Source of the DNA: Chitinophaga pinensis
GTDB lineage: Bacteria > Bacteroidota > Bacteroidia > Chitinophagales > Chitinophagaceae
Assembly (NCBI GenBank): GCA_945897185.1
Contig: CAMDFC010000001.1
Location: 58,448-122,447, forward strand
DNA: 64,000 bases
Direction: 5' to 3'
The first letter of the stretch is position 1, and each line of letters opens with the position of its first letter. The notes under the pieces were generated by a model that worked only from the letters and a program-made list of their open reading frames with translations, made no database searches and was not told the origin of the DNA. Positions 9,611-18,028 of the stretch are shown here, in pieces. Position numbers and translations under genes: made by a program.

Positions 9611-9618
9611 CAAAGATA
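9611..9618 (-). promoter_or_regulatory. Bacteroidota -7 element for folC
   Basis: The minus strand reads TATCTTTG, an exact match to the TAnnTTTG consensus, 4 nt upstream of the folC ATG. No clear TTTG -33 element was found. If used, transcription would start at or next to the start codon (leaderless or nearly so). Confidence 0.45.
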
Positions 9619-9621
9619 TTG

Positions 9622-9629
9622 TATCTTCG
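9622..9629 (+). promoter_or_regulatory. possible -7 element for glycosyltransferase gene
   Basis: TATCTTCG is a 7/8 match to TAnnTTTG, 5 nt upstream of the ATG at 9635 and back to back with the folC element. The whole divergent control region is only 28 bp. Confidence 0.3.
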
Positions 9630-9634
9630 AAACC

Positions 9635-10750
9635 ATGAGTATGTTGTTGTGGCTGCCCATGGTGGCGTTTTTCTTGGTTACCCTAATTCAGCTGTTTTAT
9701 TACCTCCGGTATTTCCGATTATTGGCTTTTTACAAGCCAAAAGATAAGGAATTTTCCTACGAGCATGCGGTAAGTGTAATTGTTTGTGCAAGGGATGAAG
9801 CGAACGAAATTGAGCAGAATATTCCTGGGGTACTGGCACAATCTTATCGAAGTACTCATGAAATTGTTGTTGTGAATGACAATTCACAAGATGACACCAA
9901 GTTTCTGTTAGAAGGACTTTACCGCGATTTCAAACAGTTGCATATTGTGGAACTTAAGCAGGAGGCGCTCCATATTCCCGGAAAAAAATTCCCGCTTTCT
10001 ATGGGCATTAAATCAGCCAAACACGAAGTGCTCTTACTTACTGATGCTGATTGTATTCCTGCTTCGGAGCATTGGATCAAAAACATGCAGGCTGCCTTTC
10101 ATTCAGGAATTGAAATTGTATTGGGCTACGGGGCATACAAAAAAGAAAAAGGTATACTTAACAGGATTATACGTTTTGACACTTTTCACACGGCATTGCA
10201 ATACTTGTCTTTTGCCATTGGTGGCATGCCATACATGGGTGTTGGTAGGAACTTAGCGTATAAAAAAGAACTTTTTTTTAAGCAAAAAGGGTTTGCTGCA
10301 CATCATCATTTACCGGGAGGGGATGATGACCTTTTTATAAATGGGTGTGCCAATAAGCAGAATACAACCGTGGTTCTTGATAAAGATGCATTTACCTATT
10401 CTACTCCTTCACGAAAATGGTCAGAATGGCTGTCTCAAAAAGAAAGACACAATGCCACAGGAAAGTATTACAAATCAGTTCACAAATGGGTACTCGGACT
10501 ATACATGGGTAGTCAATTTCTTTTTTATCCCTTGATGGTTGTTACATTATTTACTTTTGATTGGAAGTGGGTTTTGGGATTATTGATTATAAAACTATTA
10601 ATTCAAGGATTGGTTTTTTATAAATCAATGAAAAAATTGGGCGAATCAGACCTTTTTGTTTTTTTCCCATTTTTTGATATCTGGATGTTCTTTTATTATT
10701 TGATTTTTATGTCGTCAATATGGAAAACACCAAAGAACCATTGGACCTGA
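9635..10750 (+). CDS. family 2 glycosyltransferase, membrane-anchored
   Basis: A 371-aa membrane glycosyltransferase. One N-terminal membrane helix (about residues 3-22) is followed by a GT-A domain, with VSVIVCARDEANEIEQN near 45, VVVNDNSQDDT near 80 and the DxD-type metal motif LLTDADCIP near 130. A GGDDDLFING acceptor-site segment lies near 230. Two or three hydrophobic helices close the C-terminus. It probably transfers a sugar to a lipid or surface glycan. The ATG at 9635 is preferred over the track start at 9605, which would overlap folC. Its 3' end overlaps rsmG by 31 bp, indicating translational coupling. Confidence 0.87.
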   Translation: MSMLLWLPMVAFFLVTLIQLFYYLRYFRLLAFYKPKDKEFSYEHAVSVIVCARDEANEIEQNIPGVLAQSYRSTHEIVVVNDNSQDDTKFLLEGLYRDFKQLHIVELKQEALHIPGKKFPLSMGIKSAKHEVLLLTDADCIPASEHWIKNMQAAFHSGIEIVLGYGAYKKEKGILNRIIRFDTFHTALQYLSFAIGGMPYMGVGRNLAYKKELFFKQKGFAAHHHLPGGDDDLFINGCANKQNTTVVLDKDAFTYSTPSRKWSEWLSQKERHNATGKYYKSVHKWVLGLYMGSQFLFYPLMVVTLFTFDWKWVLGLLIIKLLIQGLVFYKSMKKLGESDLFVFFPFFDIWMFFYYLIFMSSIWKTPKNHWT

Positions 10751-11367
10751 TTACAAAATATTTTTCTGATTTTTCACCAAGACAATTAGAGCAGTTTAAA
10801 CAACTCGCTCCAATTTACACTGAATGGAATCAACAAATCAACGTAATCTCTCGAAAAGACATTGAATCGTTGTATGAAAGACACGTTTTACATTCCCTTT
10901 CTATTGCAGCTCAATATTCATTTGTGCCAGGGTTGGAAATAATTGATATTGGCACTGGTGGAGGATTCCCAGGAGTTCCTTTGGCCATTTTTTTCCCTGA
11001 GGTACAATTTCATTTGGTTGATTCTATTGCCAAGAAGTTAAAAGTGGTAGATGCAGTGAAACAAGAACTTGGATTAGACAACTTGACATTCGAGCATACA
11101 AGAGCTGAGAATATCAAGGGTAGAAAATTTGATTTTGTTGTTTCTAGAGCAGTTGCTCCTCTCAAAGAATTATGGGCATGGGGGAAGCCGCTTATTATAA
11201 ATTCCAGGATGATGGAGGACTGCAAAAATGGTTTAATTTGCTTGAAAGGAGGTGATCTTACCCAAGAGATTGCTGATTCAATTTTACGACCACATATAAC
11301 CCCTATCCAAAGGATATTTCCTGAGCCTGTTTTTGATGAAAAATTCATTCTTTATGTCCCCGTTTAA
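10720..11367 (+). CDS. rsmG: 16S rRNA (guanine-527-N7)-methyltransferase
   Basis: RsmG (GidB) methylates N7 of G527 in 16S rRNA using SAM. The 215-aa length is typical. The SAM motif IDIGTGGGFPGVPLA lies near residue 71. It is followed by FHLVDSIAKKL, the VVSRAVAPL block near 138, and the CLKGGDL segment near 168. The start lies inside the glycosyltransferase 3' end (31-bp overlap). Confidence 0.95.
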   Translation: MENTKEPLDLITKYFSDFSPRQLEQFKQLAPIYTEWNQQINVISRKDIESLYERHVLHSLSIAAQYSFVPGLEIIDIGTGGGFPGVPLAIFFPEVQFHLVDSIAKKLKVVDAVKQELGLDNLTFEHTRAENIKGRKFDFVVSRAVAPLKELWAWGKPLIINSRMMEDCKNGLICLKGGDLTQEIADSILRPHITPIQRIFPEPVFDEKFILYVPV

Positions 11368-11443
11368 CTTGGTGTTCTTTAGGGTTTTTGCACTAGCTTT
11401 ATTTTACAATTTTAAACCTAAAGCACCAACGGTTCTAACATTC

Positions 11444-11695
11444 ATGGATAACACCCCTGACAAAATAAAAGTCAGTATTGTTGAAGACAATCACTTTGTT
11501 CACAATGCAATCGAACAGGTTATTCTTAAATCTACAATTTGCTCAATTGCTGATGTTTTTACTTCTGGAGAAGATACCATGGAAGGGCTTTGTAAAAATC
11601 CACCTGATGTAGTCTTAATAGATAACGAAATGGGAAAAAATTCTGACATCATTGCTGTAAAGCATATAAAAGTGCGATTCCCAAGGTTAGTTTAA
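11444..11695 (+). pseudogene. truncated response-regulator receiver domain
   Basis: From MDNTPDKIKVS the ORF encodes the first ~80 residues of a CheY-like receiver. Beta-1 with the acidic pair is KVSIVEDN, and beta-3 with the phospho-acceptor Asp is PDVVLIDNEM. Helix 3, IAVKHIKVRFP, is that of the LuxR-type response regulators. Translation stops just before beta-4, so the conserved Thr/Ser, Lys and helices 4-5, and any output domain, are missing. No continuation is visible in the other frames downstream. It is most likely a remnant, although a short expressed product cannot be excluded. Its last 9 bp overlap the convergent HPt-like ORF. Confidence 0.65.
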
Positions 11696-12025
11696 TTGAA
11701 TAAGAAAATTCTTCAGGCTTTGGATTTTTAGTTTTGAATTCTCTAATAAATGCTGAAACTCGGTATTGTCTTTTGTGATTTCTTCCCCATTAATTTTCTT
11801 TTCGACAAGCGCAGTGTAACCAGCTAAAATTGATTCGAGTTCAAAAATCATGAAATTCGAACTGTTTTTGTGAATTAGAAAATTCAGTTCAGATAAGTCA
11901 TTGGTATTGGGCAGTTCAGAAAATAATTGCAAGAAATTTTCATAATCATTTATAAATACGGAAGTGATTCTTCTGTTTAATACAGCATCTTTACCAGTCA
12001 TGTTGTTAAGCCTATTGAAATACAT
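11687..12025 (-). CDS. HPt-like histidine phosphotransfer protein
   Basis: A 112-aa, mostly helical protein. The segment FLIHKNSSNFMIFELESIL places His52 in a context like the HPt active-site helix (HxxKxSS...). Size and helical periodicity fit a stand-alone HPt domain, which relays phosphate between receiver domains. The match is by eye and the sequence is divergent. It lies tail to tail with the truncated receiver fragment (9-bp overlap), suggesting the remains of a phosphorelay locus. No sensor kinase is nearby. Confidence 0.45.
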   Translation of the reverse strand: MYFNRLNNMTGKDAVLNRRITSVFINDYENFLQLFSELPNTNDLSELNFLIHKNSSNFMIFELESILAGYTALVEKKINGEEITKDNTEFQHLLENSKLKIQSLKNFLIQLN

Positions 12026-12074
12026 AATTTTAAATGGTTACTGTGAATTTAAAATAATTTTTTTTTAAAATCAA

Positions 12075-12102
12075 AAAAATTAAGTAGAAATACTTAATTT
12101 TT
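12075..12102 (-). terminator. AT-rich hairpin, terminator-like
   Basis: A perfect 12-bp inverted repeat (AAAAATTAAGTA, loop GAAA, TACTTAATTTTT). Read on the minus strand it ends in a T-rich tract (ATTTTTTTGATTTT), so it could end transcription coming from the DUF2256 gene before the HPt-like ORF. Confidence 0.5.
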
Positions 12103-12210
12103 GTAAGTGAAAACCATTAATAAAGTTGTTTGGAGCGGCTTTTCTGTTGTTGGACAGCCTAATATTTCAATTATTTTTTCTCAAATCGTCCGGATTTTTA
12201 TCTTTGTCTA

Positions 12211-12237
12211 AGTATAGAAATTGCAAATTTCTATACT
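12211..12237. repeat. perfect 12-bp inverted repeat
   Basis: AGTATAGAAATT, loop GCA, AATTTCTATACT, lying 16 bp beyond the DUF2256 stop codon. No T-run follows on either strand. On the plus strand an exact TAnnTTTG element (TATCTTTG, 12199-12206) sits just before it, so the repeat would be at the 5' end of any plus-strand transcript. It may be an operator-like palindrome or an RNA hairpin. Confidence 0.5.
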
Positions 12238-12253
12238 AAAGTGTTTGTCATTC

Positions 12254-12406
12254 CTAAGTATGATTATTATTTCTGCTTTTCCTACACTTGTCACTACAAT
12301 AAACTACCTCATTCCAATTCTTTTCCCATTTTTTTCTCCATTTAAAGGGTCTGTTGCAAACCGGACAAACCTTTTCGGGTAAATCGCTTTTCCTTTTCAT
12401 TTTCAT
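12254..12406 (-). CDS. DUF2256 small zinc-ribbon protein
   Basis: A 50-aa ORF missing from the supplied track. It reads [20 protein letters not shown] and continues with [20 protein letters not shown] and a Cys-Arg-Lys tail. This is the DUF2256 pattern: a CPVC pair, the FxWRKKWEKxW core and a second C-x(3-4)-C pair, four Cys expected to bind zinc. Function is unknown. DUF2256 genes are often found beside cryptochrome/photolyase genes, but none is visible here. An in-frame ATG two codons downstream (12400) is an alternative start. Confidence 0.88.
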   Translation of the reverse strand: MKMKRKSDLPEKVCPVCNRPFKWRKKWEKNWNEVVYCSDKCRKSRNNNHT

Positions 12407-12488
12407 TTTCGTTGTTTTGTAAAGTAGAAACGGATTTAATCTTTATTACTGATTTTTATCATTTTTTAACCTATTCCAAATCAGCGTA

Positions 12489-14120
12489 TTATTGCTTAAC
12501 CATTCTGTATTTATACACCTCACCTGTTATGGTAGTAAGAATAACCTGGTATACTCCTGCTGGCCATCCGTTGGCATCTAAGCTTATGTTGTTATTGCCT
12601 CTAAAAATATTTTTGAAGGTTTGAGTCATTGTTTTTCCATTGATTGCAATAACAGTTAATCGTATGCCCTGTGTTTCTTTAGATCGAATACTAATATTAC
12701 CGCTATTTCTAAATGGATTTGGAAATGCTTTGATGATGATGTTTTCATTGTTATCAGATGGCCAATCACCACAAGCCCCTTTGTTTTGTAAATTGAAATC
12801 TATCCATTCTGCCCTTTGTTTAATCCAGAGCTTCATGGTATTTTTTTCCTCTTCGTAGGAGCGAATAGGGTTGATTCCTCTCCACCAAGTATTGCCGTTA
12901 AGGTTCCATTTTGCAAAATGCCTAGTTCTCGCTTCAGTAGTAAGAACATCTGCTGAGTCAATCAGTTTGTTTATCCGTTGATCAGATAAAGTTGTTTTTC
13001 TTAGGTCTAACCACCTGCACCTTAATGAAGAAACAAATGAGGTGTCTAGCATGAGTCTATCCCACCAGAAAGGGATTAGGCCTGCTCCGTCACCCGGACA
13101 AACACTGTTGAATTTATAGGCCCATCCTGAAATTAGACTTCCTTCACAATAATCTGCATTTTTAAATGCAAGGTCGAAGTCCCATGCTGGACCTGCTTTT
13201 ATTCTGCCATCACCTACGTTTTTATTTTTATGGAAATAGCTGCTTAATCTATATCCGTCTATATTTCTGCTGAGTTCATTCATAATTAGAAAGTCGATGA
13301 AGCTATTTAGATCAGCATGTTTTCTCACTCCAAAAGACGGATCTTGAAAATTTGGACCAGCTAAAGTAGATTCAAAATCATCTACGGTTTGTTTGATAAA
13401 GTTTTTTTGTTGTGTAGTTATATCTAATACTTTTGGATAGACATAAGAAAATTGTCGCCTTGCCTGATTGGTTGCTCCTGGGGTTGGATAGCTCGATAAC
13501 CAGCCATTGGGTTCTTTATCTAAACTAAAAATATAGCCACCAGTAAGCTCTATTCCTGTATTGTCTGTTGGTAAGAGTTTACTAATATTAACCCTACTCG
13601 AGTCTCTTTTTATTTTTTCAGCAAGCAAGTAGATACCCTGGTATTCATTATTCAAGATCAATTCAACGTACCGTACCCTGGAAGCCCATCTTCCCATTTC
13701 CCTTGTAAGGGTATAGGCGAGGTAATTGCGCATCATGGTTTTGTCCATATACGGTGCATACAACACCCAATCACTTTCTGGGGGCATCCCAAGTAAAGGC
13801 GTGGGTACTTCTAATCCTGCTGCATTCCTCAACTCAATGTCGTACGACCTAAGCGGTTGTCCTTGCGATGATTGTCCCCTTAGTTCAATTCCAACTTTAC
13901 CATTGAACTCATTGGCCACATCAGTACTTTTATTTCTTTTCCCAAGGCCATTATAAACAATGGATAAATCGGCTGTAATTTTTGGATCATTTACGATTAC
14001 ACCACCTCGGGTATTTATCATTACCAATGGTAAATCGGTATCTAATGTTGTTGAGGTCTGGGCATTCAAAACAACTGTTAAGCCACAAATAACAAGAAGT
14101 AAAGAAAAAGGTTTTTTCAT
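12489..14120 (-). CDS. secreted CotH-kinase family protein with T9SS sorting domain
   Basis: A 543-aa exported protein. MKKPFSLLLVICGL...LNAQ is a signal peptide, so the start at 14120 is preferred over the track's 14138. The CotH domain occupies roughly 30-430, with RNYLAYTLTREMG, YQGIYLLAEKIKRDSSRVN and AGPAWDFDLAFKNADYCEG. CotH proteins are atypical protein kinases in spore coats; the bacterial surface versions are uncharacterised. The last ~75 residues form a type IX sorting domain (KAFPNPFRNSG ... WPAGVYQVIL ... basic end). It stands alone on the minus strand, diverging from mutS. Confidence 0.9.
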   Translation of the reverse strand: MKKPFSLLLVICGLTVVLNAQTSTTLDTDLPLVMINTRGGVIVNDPKITADLSIVYNGLGKRNKSTDVANEFNGKVGIELRGQSSQGQPLRSYDIELRNAAGLEVPTPLLGMPPESDWVLYAPYMDKTMMRNYLAYTLTREMGRWASRVRYVELILNNEYQGIYLLAEKIKRDSSRVNISKLLPTDNTGIELTGGYIFSLDKEPNGWLSSYPTPGATNQARRQFSYVYPKVLDITTQQKNFIKQTVDDFESTLAGPNFQDPSFGVRKHADLNSFIDFLIMNELSRNIDGYRLSSYFHKNKNVGDGRIKAGPAWDFDLAFKNADYCEGSLISGWAYKFNSVCPGDGAGLIPFWWDRLMLDTSFVSSLRCRWLDLRKTTLSDQRINKLIDSADVLTTEARTRHFAKWNLNGNTWWRGINPIRSYEEEKNTMKLWIKQRAEWIDFNLQNKGACGDWPSDNNENIIIKAFPNPFRNSGNISIRSKETQGIRLTVIAINGKTMTQTFKNIFRGNNNISLDANGWPAGVYQVILTTITGEVYKYRMVKQ

Positions 14121-14219
14121 ATGAATATTCAGGTGCATATAAATTTAAATAGAGTTTGCTGATAAAAGCGCAATTGGGGGTGATTTTTCCTCAGATGACC
14201 ATCGTTGCAGTTGCTTTCG

Positions 14220-14227
14220 TATTTTTG
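14220..14227 (+). promoter_or_regulatory. -7 element for mutS
   Basis: TATTTTTG, an exact TAnnTTTG match, 21 nt upstream of the proposed mutS ATG at 14249. Its position downstream of the track's ORF start supports the later ATG. Confidence 0.45.
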
Positions 14228-14248
14228 AGGGCTCTCGACTATAAAAAG

Positions 14249-16840
14249 ATGTCAAAAATTATTCAGGATACTCCTTTGATGCAACAACATCGGGCAATCA
14301 AACAAAAATACCCCGATGCCATTCTCTTATTTAGGGTGGGAGATTTTTATGAAACCTTTGGAGAAGATGCTGTTCGTTCTTCAGCAGTGTTGGGAATAAC
14401 GTTAACCAAAAGAAACAATGGAGCAGCCTCTTCCTTGGAGTTGGCTGGTTTTCCTCATCATGCATTGGATACGTACTTGCATAAATTAGTGAAAGCGGGT
14501 TATCGCGTAGCCATTTGTGATCAGCTTGAAGATCCTAAAACTGCAAAAGGGATTGTAAAGCGTGGCGTTACAGAACTGGTTACACCAGGTTTGGCAACCC
14601 ATGATAGACTGTTAGAGCACAACAGTAATAATTTTTTAGCAGGAATCCATTTGGGTGAAAACACAAGTGGTATTTCCTTTCTTGATATATCAACTGGAGA
14701 ATTTTTTATTGCCGAAGGAGATCTTGATTATATAGATAAACTATTACAGACCTTTCAGCCAGCGGAAGTAATTTTTCAAAAAGGAAAGCAAGCATTTTTT
14801 ACGGAAAAATTTGGTAAGAAATTTTATTCCTATTGTCTAGATCCTTGGATTTTTGATTTGCGTTATGCCGAAGAAGCACTGCTCAGACATTTTGGAACAC
14901 ACTCACTTAAAGGTTTTGGTGTTGAGGATATGAGAGAGGGGATAGTTGCAGCTGGTGCAATTCTTCATTATCTTAATGATACGGCACATCCCAATAGCCA
15001 CCATATTGCCTCTATTCATAGAATCAATAGGGATGAGTATTTGTGGATGGATCAGTTTACAATTCGTAATCTTGAACTTCTTGGTTCACCTTATGAACAA
15101 GGGGCTTCATTGTTCAAGATTTTAGATACCACTACTTCGCCAATGGGAGCAAGGTTATTGAAAAGATGGATGCTCATGCCACTGGTTGATATTGTTAAAA
15201 TTAATGAGCGATTAGGCCTTACAGAGCAGATGATTATCCATGAACAATGGCGATTGAAATTACTACAGTGCATTAAATCATGTGGTGATATCGAACGCTT
15301 GGTGAGTAAATTACCTGCAAGAAAAATTGGTCCAAGAGAAATGTTACAATTGGCAAAGGGGCTTGCACAAGTACAAATGATAAAAGAATATGCCTCTGAG
15401 TTAGAAAATGATTTTTTACATCGATTGGCAGACAGTCTTAATGTTTGTAAATATATACAAGAGAAAATTTTCCTTCAAATTGCTGATTACGCTCCAGCTC
15501 AGACCACTAAGGGTGGATATATCGCTGCTGGGGTAAATGCCGATCTTGATCATTATCGAACCTTGTCTACAAATGGCAAACAGATCTTGGTTGAAATTCA
15601 ACAGCGGGAGGTTATAAACACTGGAATTTCTTCATTAAAAATAGGGTTTAATAATGTTTTTGGTTACTATCTTGAAGTAAGTAACACCCATAAAAACAAA
15701 GTCCCTATAGCGTGGATGCGTAAACAGACCTTAACCAACGGAGAACGTTATATCACTGCAGAACTTAAAGAGTACGAAGAAAAAATCATGGGTGCAGAAG
15801 ACAAAATTGCACAGTTGGAATCTATGATTTATGATCAACTCCTCACTGAGTTACAAGAGTATATTTTGCCAATGCAAAAAAACGCACAGGTGATTGCTGC
15901 CTTAGATTGTCTTTGTTCCTTTGCAGAGAATGCCATTAGAAAAAATTATTGCAAACCTATTCTGCATGAAGATGCCGAATTAGAAATCATCGGAGGTAGA
16001 CATCCAGTTATTGAATCCTTAATGATTCCTGGTGATCAGTATGTTGCAAACGATCTTTTATTGGATCAGGAGGACTGTCAAGTTATTGTACTTACTGGCC
16101 CTAATATGAGTGGTAAAAGTGCATTGCTTCGCCAGACTGCAATAATTACTTTGATGGCGCATATGGGTAGTTATGTGCCTTCTCAGCATGCCCGTATTCC
16201 AATAACGGATAAAATATTTACAAGGGTAGGTGCTTCTGATAACCTGAGTGGCGGTGAATCTACATTCATGGTAGAAATGAATGAGACAGCCAGCATCATC
16301 AATAATATCTCTTCGAGGAGTTTGATTATTTTAGATGAAATAGGCAGAGGTACTTCTACCTATGATGGCATATCTATTGCTTGTAGTATAGCTGAGTTTT
16401 TGCATGATGCCAAACAAAGACCCAAAACGCTTTTTGCAACACATTACCATGAGATGAATGAATTGGAAAAGCGGTTGTCTCGTATAAAAAACTTTCACAT
16501 TACCCATAAGGAAGTGGACAAAAAAATAATTTTTCTTCGCAAACTTGCATCTGGCGGGAGTACACATAGTTTTGGTATACATGTAGCAAGAATGGCCGGT
16601 ATGCCGCTTGCTTTGGTGAATAGAGCCGGACAATTACTTGCAGCGCTGGAGAAAAAACAAGCTCCTTCTGAGGTAATTAAAGAGCAGCAGGAAGCTTCAG
16701 GAATGCAACTCACTATTTTTGATACACATACGGAAGTATTTGAGGAGATTAGAAAAATGCTTGAGGCAATCGACATCAATAGCCTTACACCCGTAGAAGC
16801 ATTGGTGGCTTTGAGTGAAATCAAGAAAAAAATTAAATAG
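14249..16840 (+). CDS. mutS: DNA mismatch repair protein MutS
   Basis: Mismatch-recognition ATPase. The N-terminal clamp with the mismatch-probing Phe-x-Glu lies in RVGDFYETFGEDA near residue 31. The Walker A is TGPNMSGKSALLRQ near 622, the Walker B DEIGRGTSTYDG near 697, and FATHYHEMNELE follows. MSKIIQDTPLMQQH at 14249 is the standard MutS N-terminus; the 31 extra residues of the track ORF are not conserved and overlap the promoter. 863 aa is the normal size. mutL is not in this window. The gene is convergent with the cysteine desulfurase (23-bp gap). Confidence 0.97.
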   Translation: MSKIIQDTPLMQQHRAIKQKYPDAILLFRVGDFYETFGEDAVRSSAVLGITLTKRNNGAASSLELAGFPHHALDTYLHKLVKAGYRVAICDQLEDPKTAKGIVKRGVTELVTPGLATHDRLLEHNSNNFLAGIHLGENTSGISFLDISTGEFFIAEGDLDYIDKLLQTFQPAEVIFQKGKQAFFTEKFGKKFYSYCLDPWIFDLRYAEEALLRHFGTHSLKGFGVEDMREGIVAAGAILHYLNDTAHPNSHHIASIHRINRDEYLWMDQFTIRNLELLGSPYEQGASLFKILDTTTSPMGARLLKRWMLMPLVDIVKINERLGLTEQMIIHEQWRLKLLQCIKSCGDIERLVSKLPARKIGPREMLQLAKGLAQVQMIKEYASELENDFLHRLADSLNVCKYIQEKIFLQIADYAPAQTTKGGYIAAGVNADLDHYRTLSTNGKQILVEIQQREVINTGISSLKIGFNNVFGYYLEVSNTHKNKVPIAWMRKQTLTNGERYITAELKEYEEKIMGAEDKIAQLESMIYDQLLTELQEYILPMQKNAQVIAALDCLCSFAENAIRKNYCKPILHEDAELEIIGGRHPVIESLMIPGDQYVANDLLLDQEDCQVIVLTGPNMSGKSALLRQTAIITLMAHMGSYVPSQHARIPITDKIFTRVGASDNLSGGESTFMVEMNETASIINNISSRSLIILDEIGRGTSTYDGISIACSIAEFLHDAKQRPKTLFATHYHEMNELEKRLSRIKNFHITHKEVDKKIIFLRKLASGGSTHSFGIHVARMAGMPLALVNRAGQLLAALEKKQAPSEVIKEQQEASGMQLTIFDTHTEVFEEIRKMLEAIDINSLTPVEALVALSEIKKKIK

Positions 16841-16863
16841 CGATTTGGATAAACTTTACTGAT

Positions 16864-17991
16864 CTACAATAGTTCTTTCAAATGAACTACCAAGTTGTCA
16901 ATTTCTTCAATCGTGTTGTATTTACTAAAAGAGAACCTTATTGTAGATTGCGGTTCTTTATTTAAGGCATTGATAACATGCGAACCCTGATTAGCACCGC
17001 TGCTGCAGGCACTACCGCCTGAGGCGCAAATATTTCTTATGTCTAAATTAAACAAAAGCATTTCGGATTTATCTGTGTGCGGAAATCCAACGTTCAATAA
17101 AGTATAAAGACTTTCGCCATCTGGATCGCCATTAAATACAACGCCAGTTATTTCAGTTGAAATCCTGTGCTTTAAATATTCTTTCAGTCTATGTATATGT
17201 TCTTTTTCTTTTTCTTGATTTTCAGATGTGATTTCTAATGCTTTTGCAAAGCCGATGATGCCATATACGTTTTCTGTCCCAGCCCTCATATTTCTTTCCT
17301 GACCACCGCCATGAATCAAAGGATGGATTTTATTTCTTCCGTTGATGTATAAAATACCAATCCCCTTGGGCCCGTGAAATTTATGACCAGATCCTGTAAT
17401 GAAATCGATATGTAATGCTGATAAGTTTATTGGGAAATGACCAACGGTTTGCACGGTGTCTGTATGAAACAAGGCTTGGTATTTTTGACAGAGTATACCT
17501 ACTTTCTGGATATCGGTAATATTTCCAATTTCATTATTGGCGTGCATTAAAGTAACGAGCGTTTTTTTATCACTCTCCTTTAGTTTGACTTCCAAATCAT
17601 TTAAGTCGACATGCCCATTGGGTAAAATATTCACCAGCACCAATTCGGCTTCGCCGAGCTGTGCAAGATGGTTGCATGTGTGCAATGTTGCATGGTGCTC
17701 AATTGCGGAGGTGATAATTCTTTTGCACTGCAATTCTCTTACTGAGGCAAATATTGCAGTATTGCTACTTTCTGTACCACCGCTGGTAAAAAAAATTTCT
17801 GAGGGGTGTGCTTGAAGGATTTTAGCTACTGATTTTCTTGACTTTTCAATGGCTATCCTAGTTTCTCTTCCATAGGAATAAATTGAAGAAGGATTGCCAA
17901 AGTGTTCAGTGAGGTATGGCAACATTGTTTTAACCACCTCAGGGTCAATCGGTGTTGTGGCCGCATTGTCAAAATAAATCCGAGAGGGCAT
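16864..17991 (-). CDS. cysteine desulfurase (NifS/IscS family)
   Basis: PLP enzyme that removes sulfur from cysteine to a persulfide for Fe-S cluster or thio-cofactor assembly. The PLP lysine is in TGSGHKFHGPKG (Lys204) and the catalytic cysteine is in the loop ASGGSACSSG (Cys329). N-terminus: IYFDNAATTPIDPEVV. The track starts one codon earlier at a TTG; the ATG at 17991 is preferred, giving 375 aa. No iscU or suf genes are adjacent, so the sulfur acceptor is unknown. Confidence 0.93.
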   Translation of the reverse strand: MPSRIYFDNAATTPIDPEVVKTMLPYLTEHFGNPSSIYSYGRETRIAIEKSRKSVAKILQAHPSEIFFTSGGTESSNTAIFASVRELQCKRIITSAIEHHATLHTCNHLAQLGEAELVLVNILPNGHVDLNDLEVKLKESDKKTLVTLMHANNEIGNITDIQKVGILCQKYQALFHTDTVQTVGHFPINLSALHIDFITGSGHKFHGPKGIGILYINGRNKIHPLIHGGGQERNMRAGTENVYGIIGFAKALEITSENQEKEKEHIHRLKEYLKHRISTEITGVVFNGDPDGESLYTLLNVGFPHTDKSEMLLFNLDIRNICASGGSACSSGANQGSHVINALNKEPQSTIRFSFSKYNTIEEIDNLVVHLKELL

Positions 17992-18009
17992 CAATACCTA
18001 CAATTTTTT

Positions 18010-18017
18010 CAAATATA
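18010..18017 (-). promoter_or_regulatory. -7 element for cysteine desulfurase gene
   Basis: The minus strand reads TATATTTG (exact TAnnTTTG) 18 nt upstream of the ATG at 17991, in the 37-bp gap after the glmM-like gene. This suggests the desulfurase is not simply read through from upstream. Confidence 0.45.
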
Positions 18018-18028
18018 CGGAATAGATA

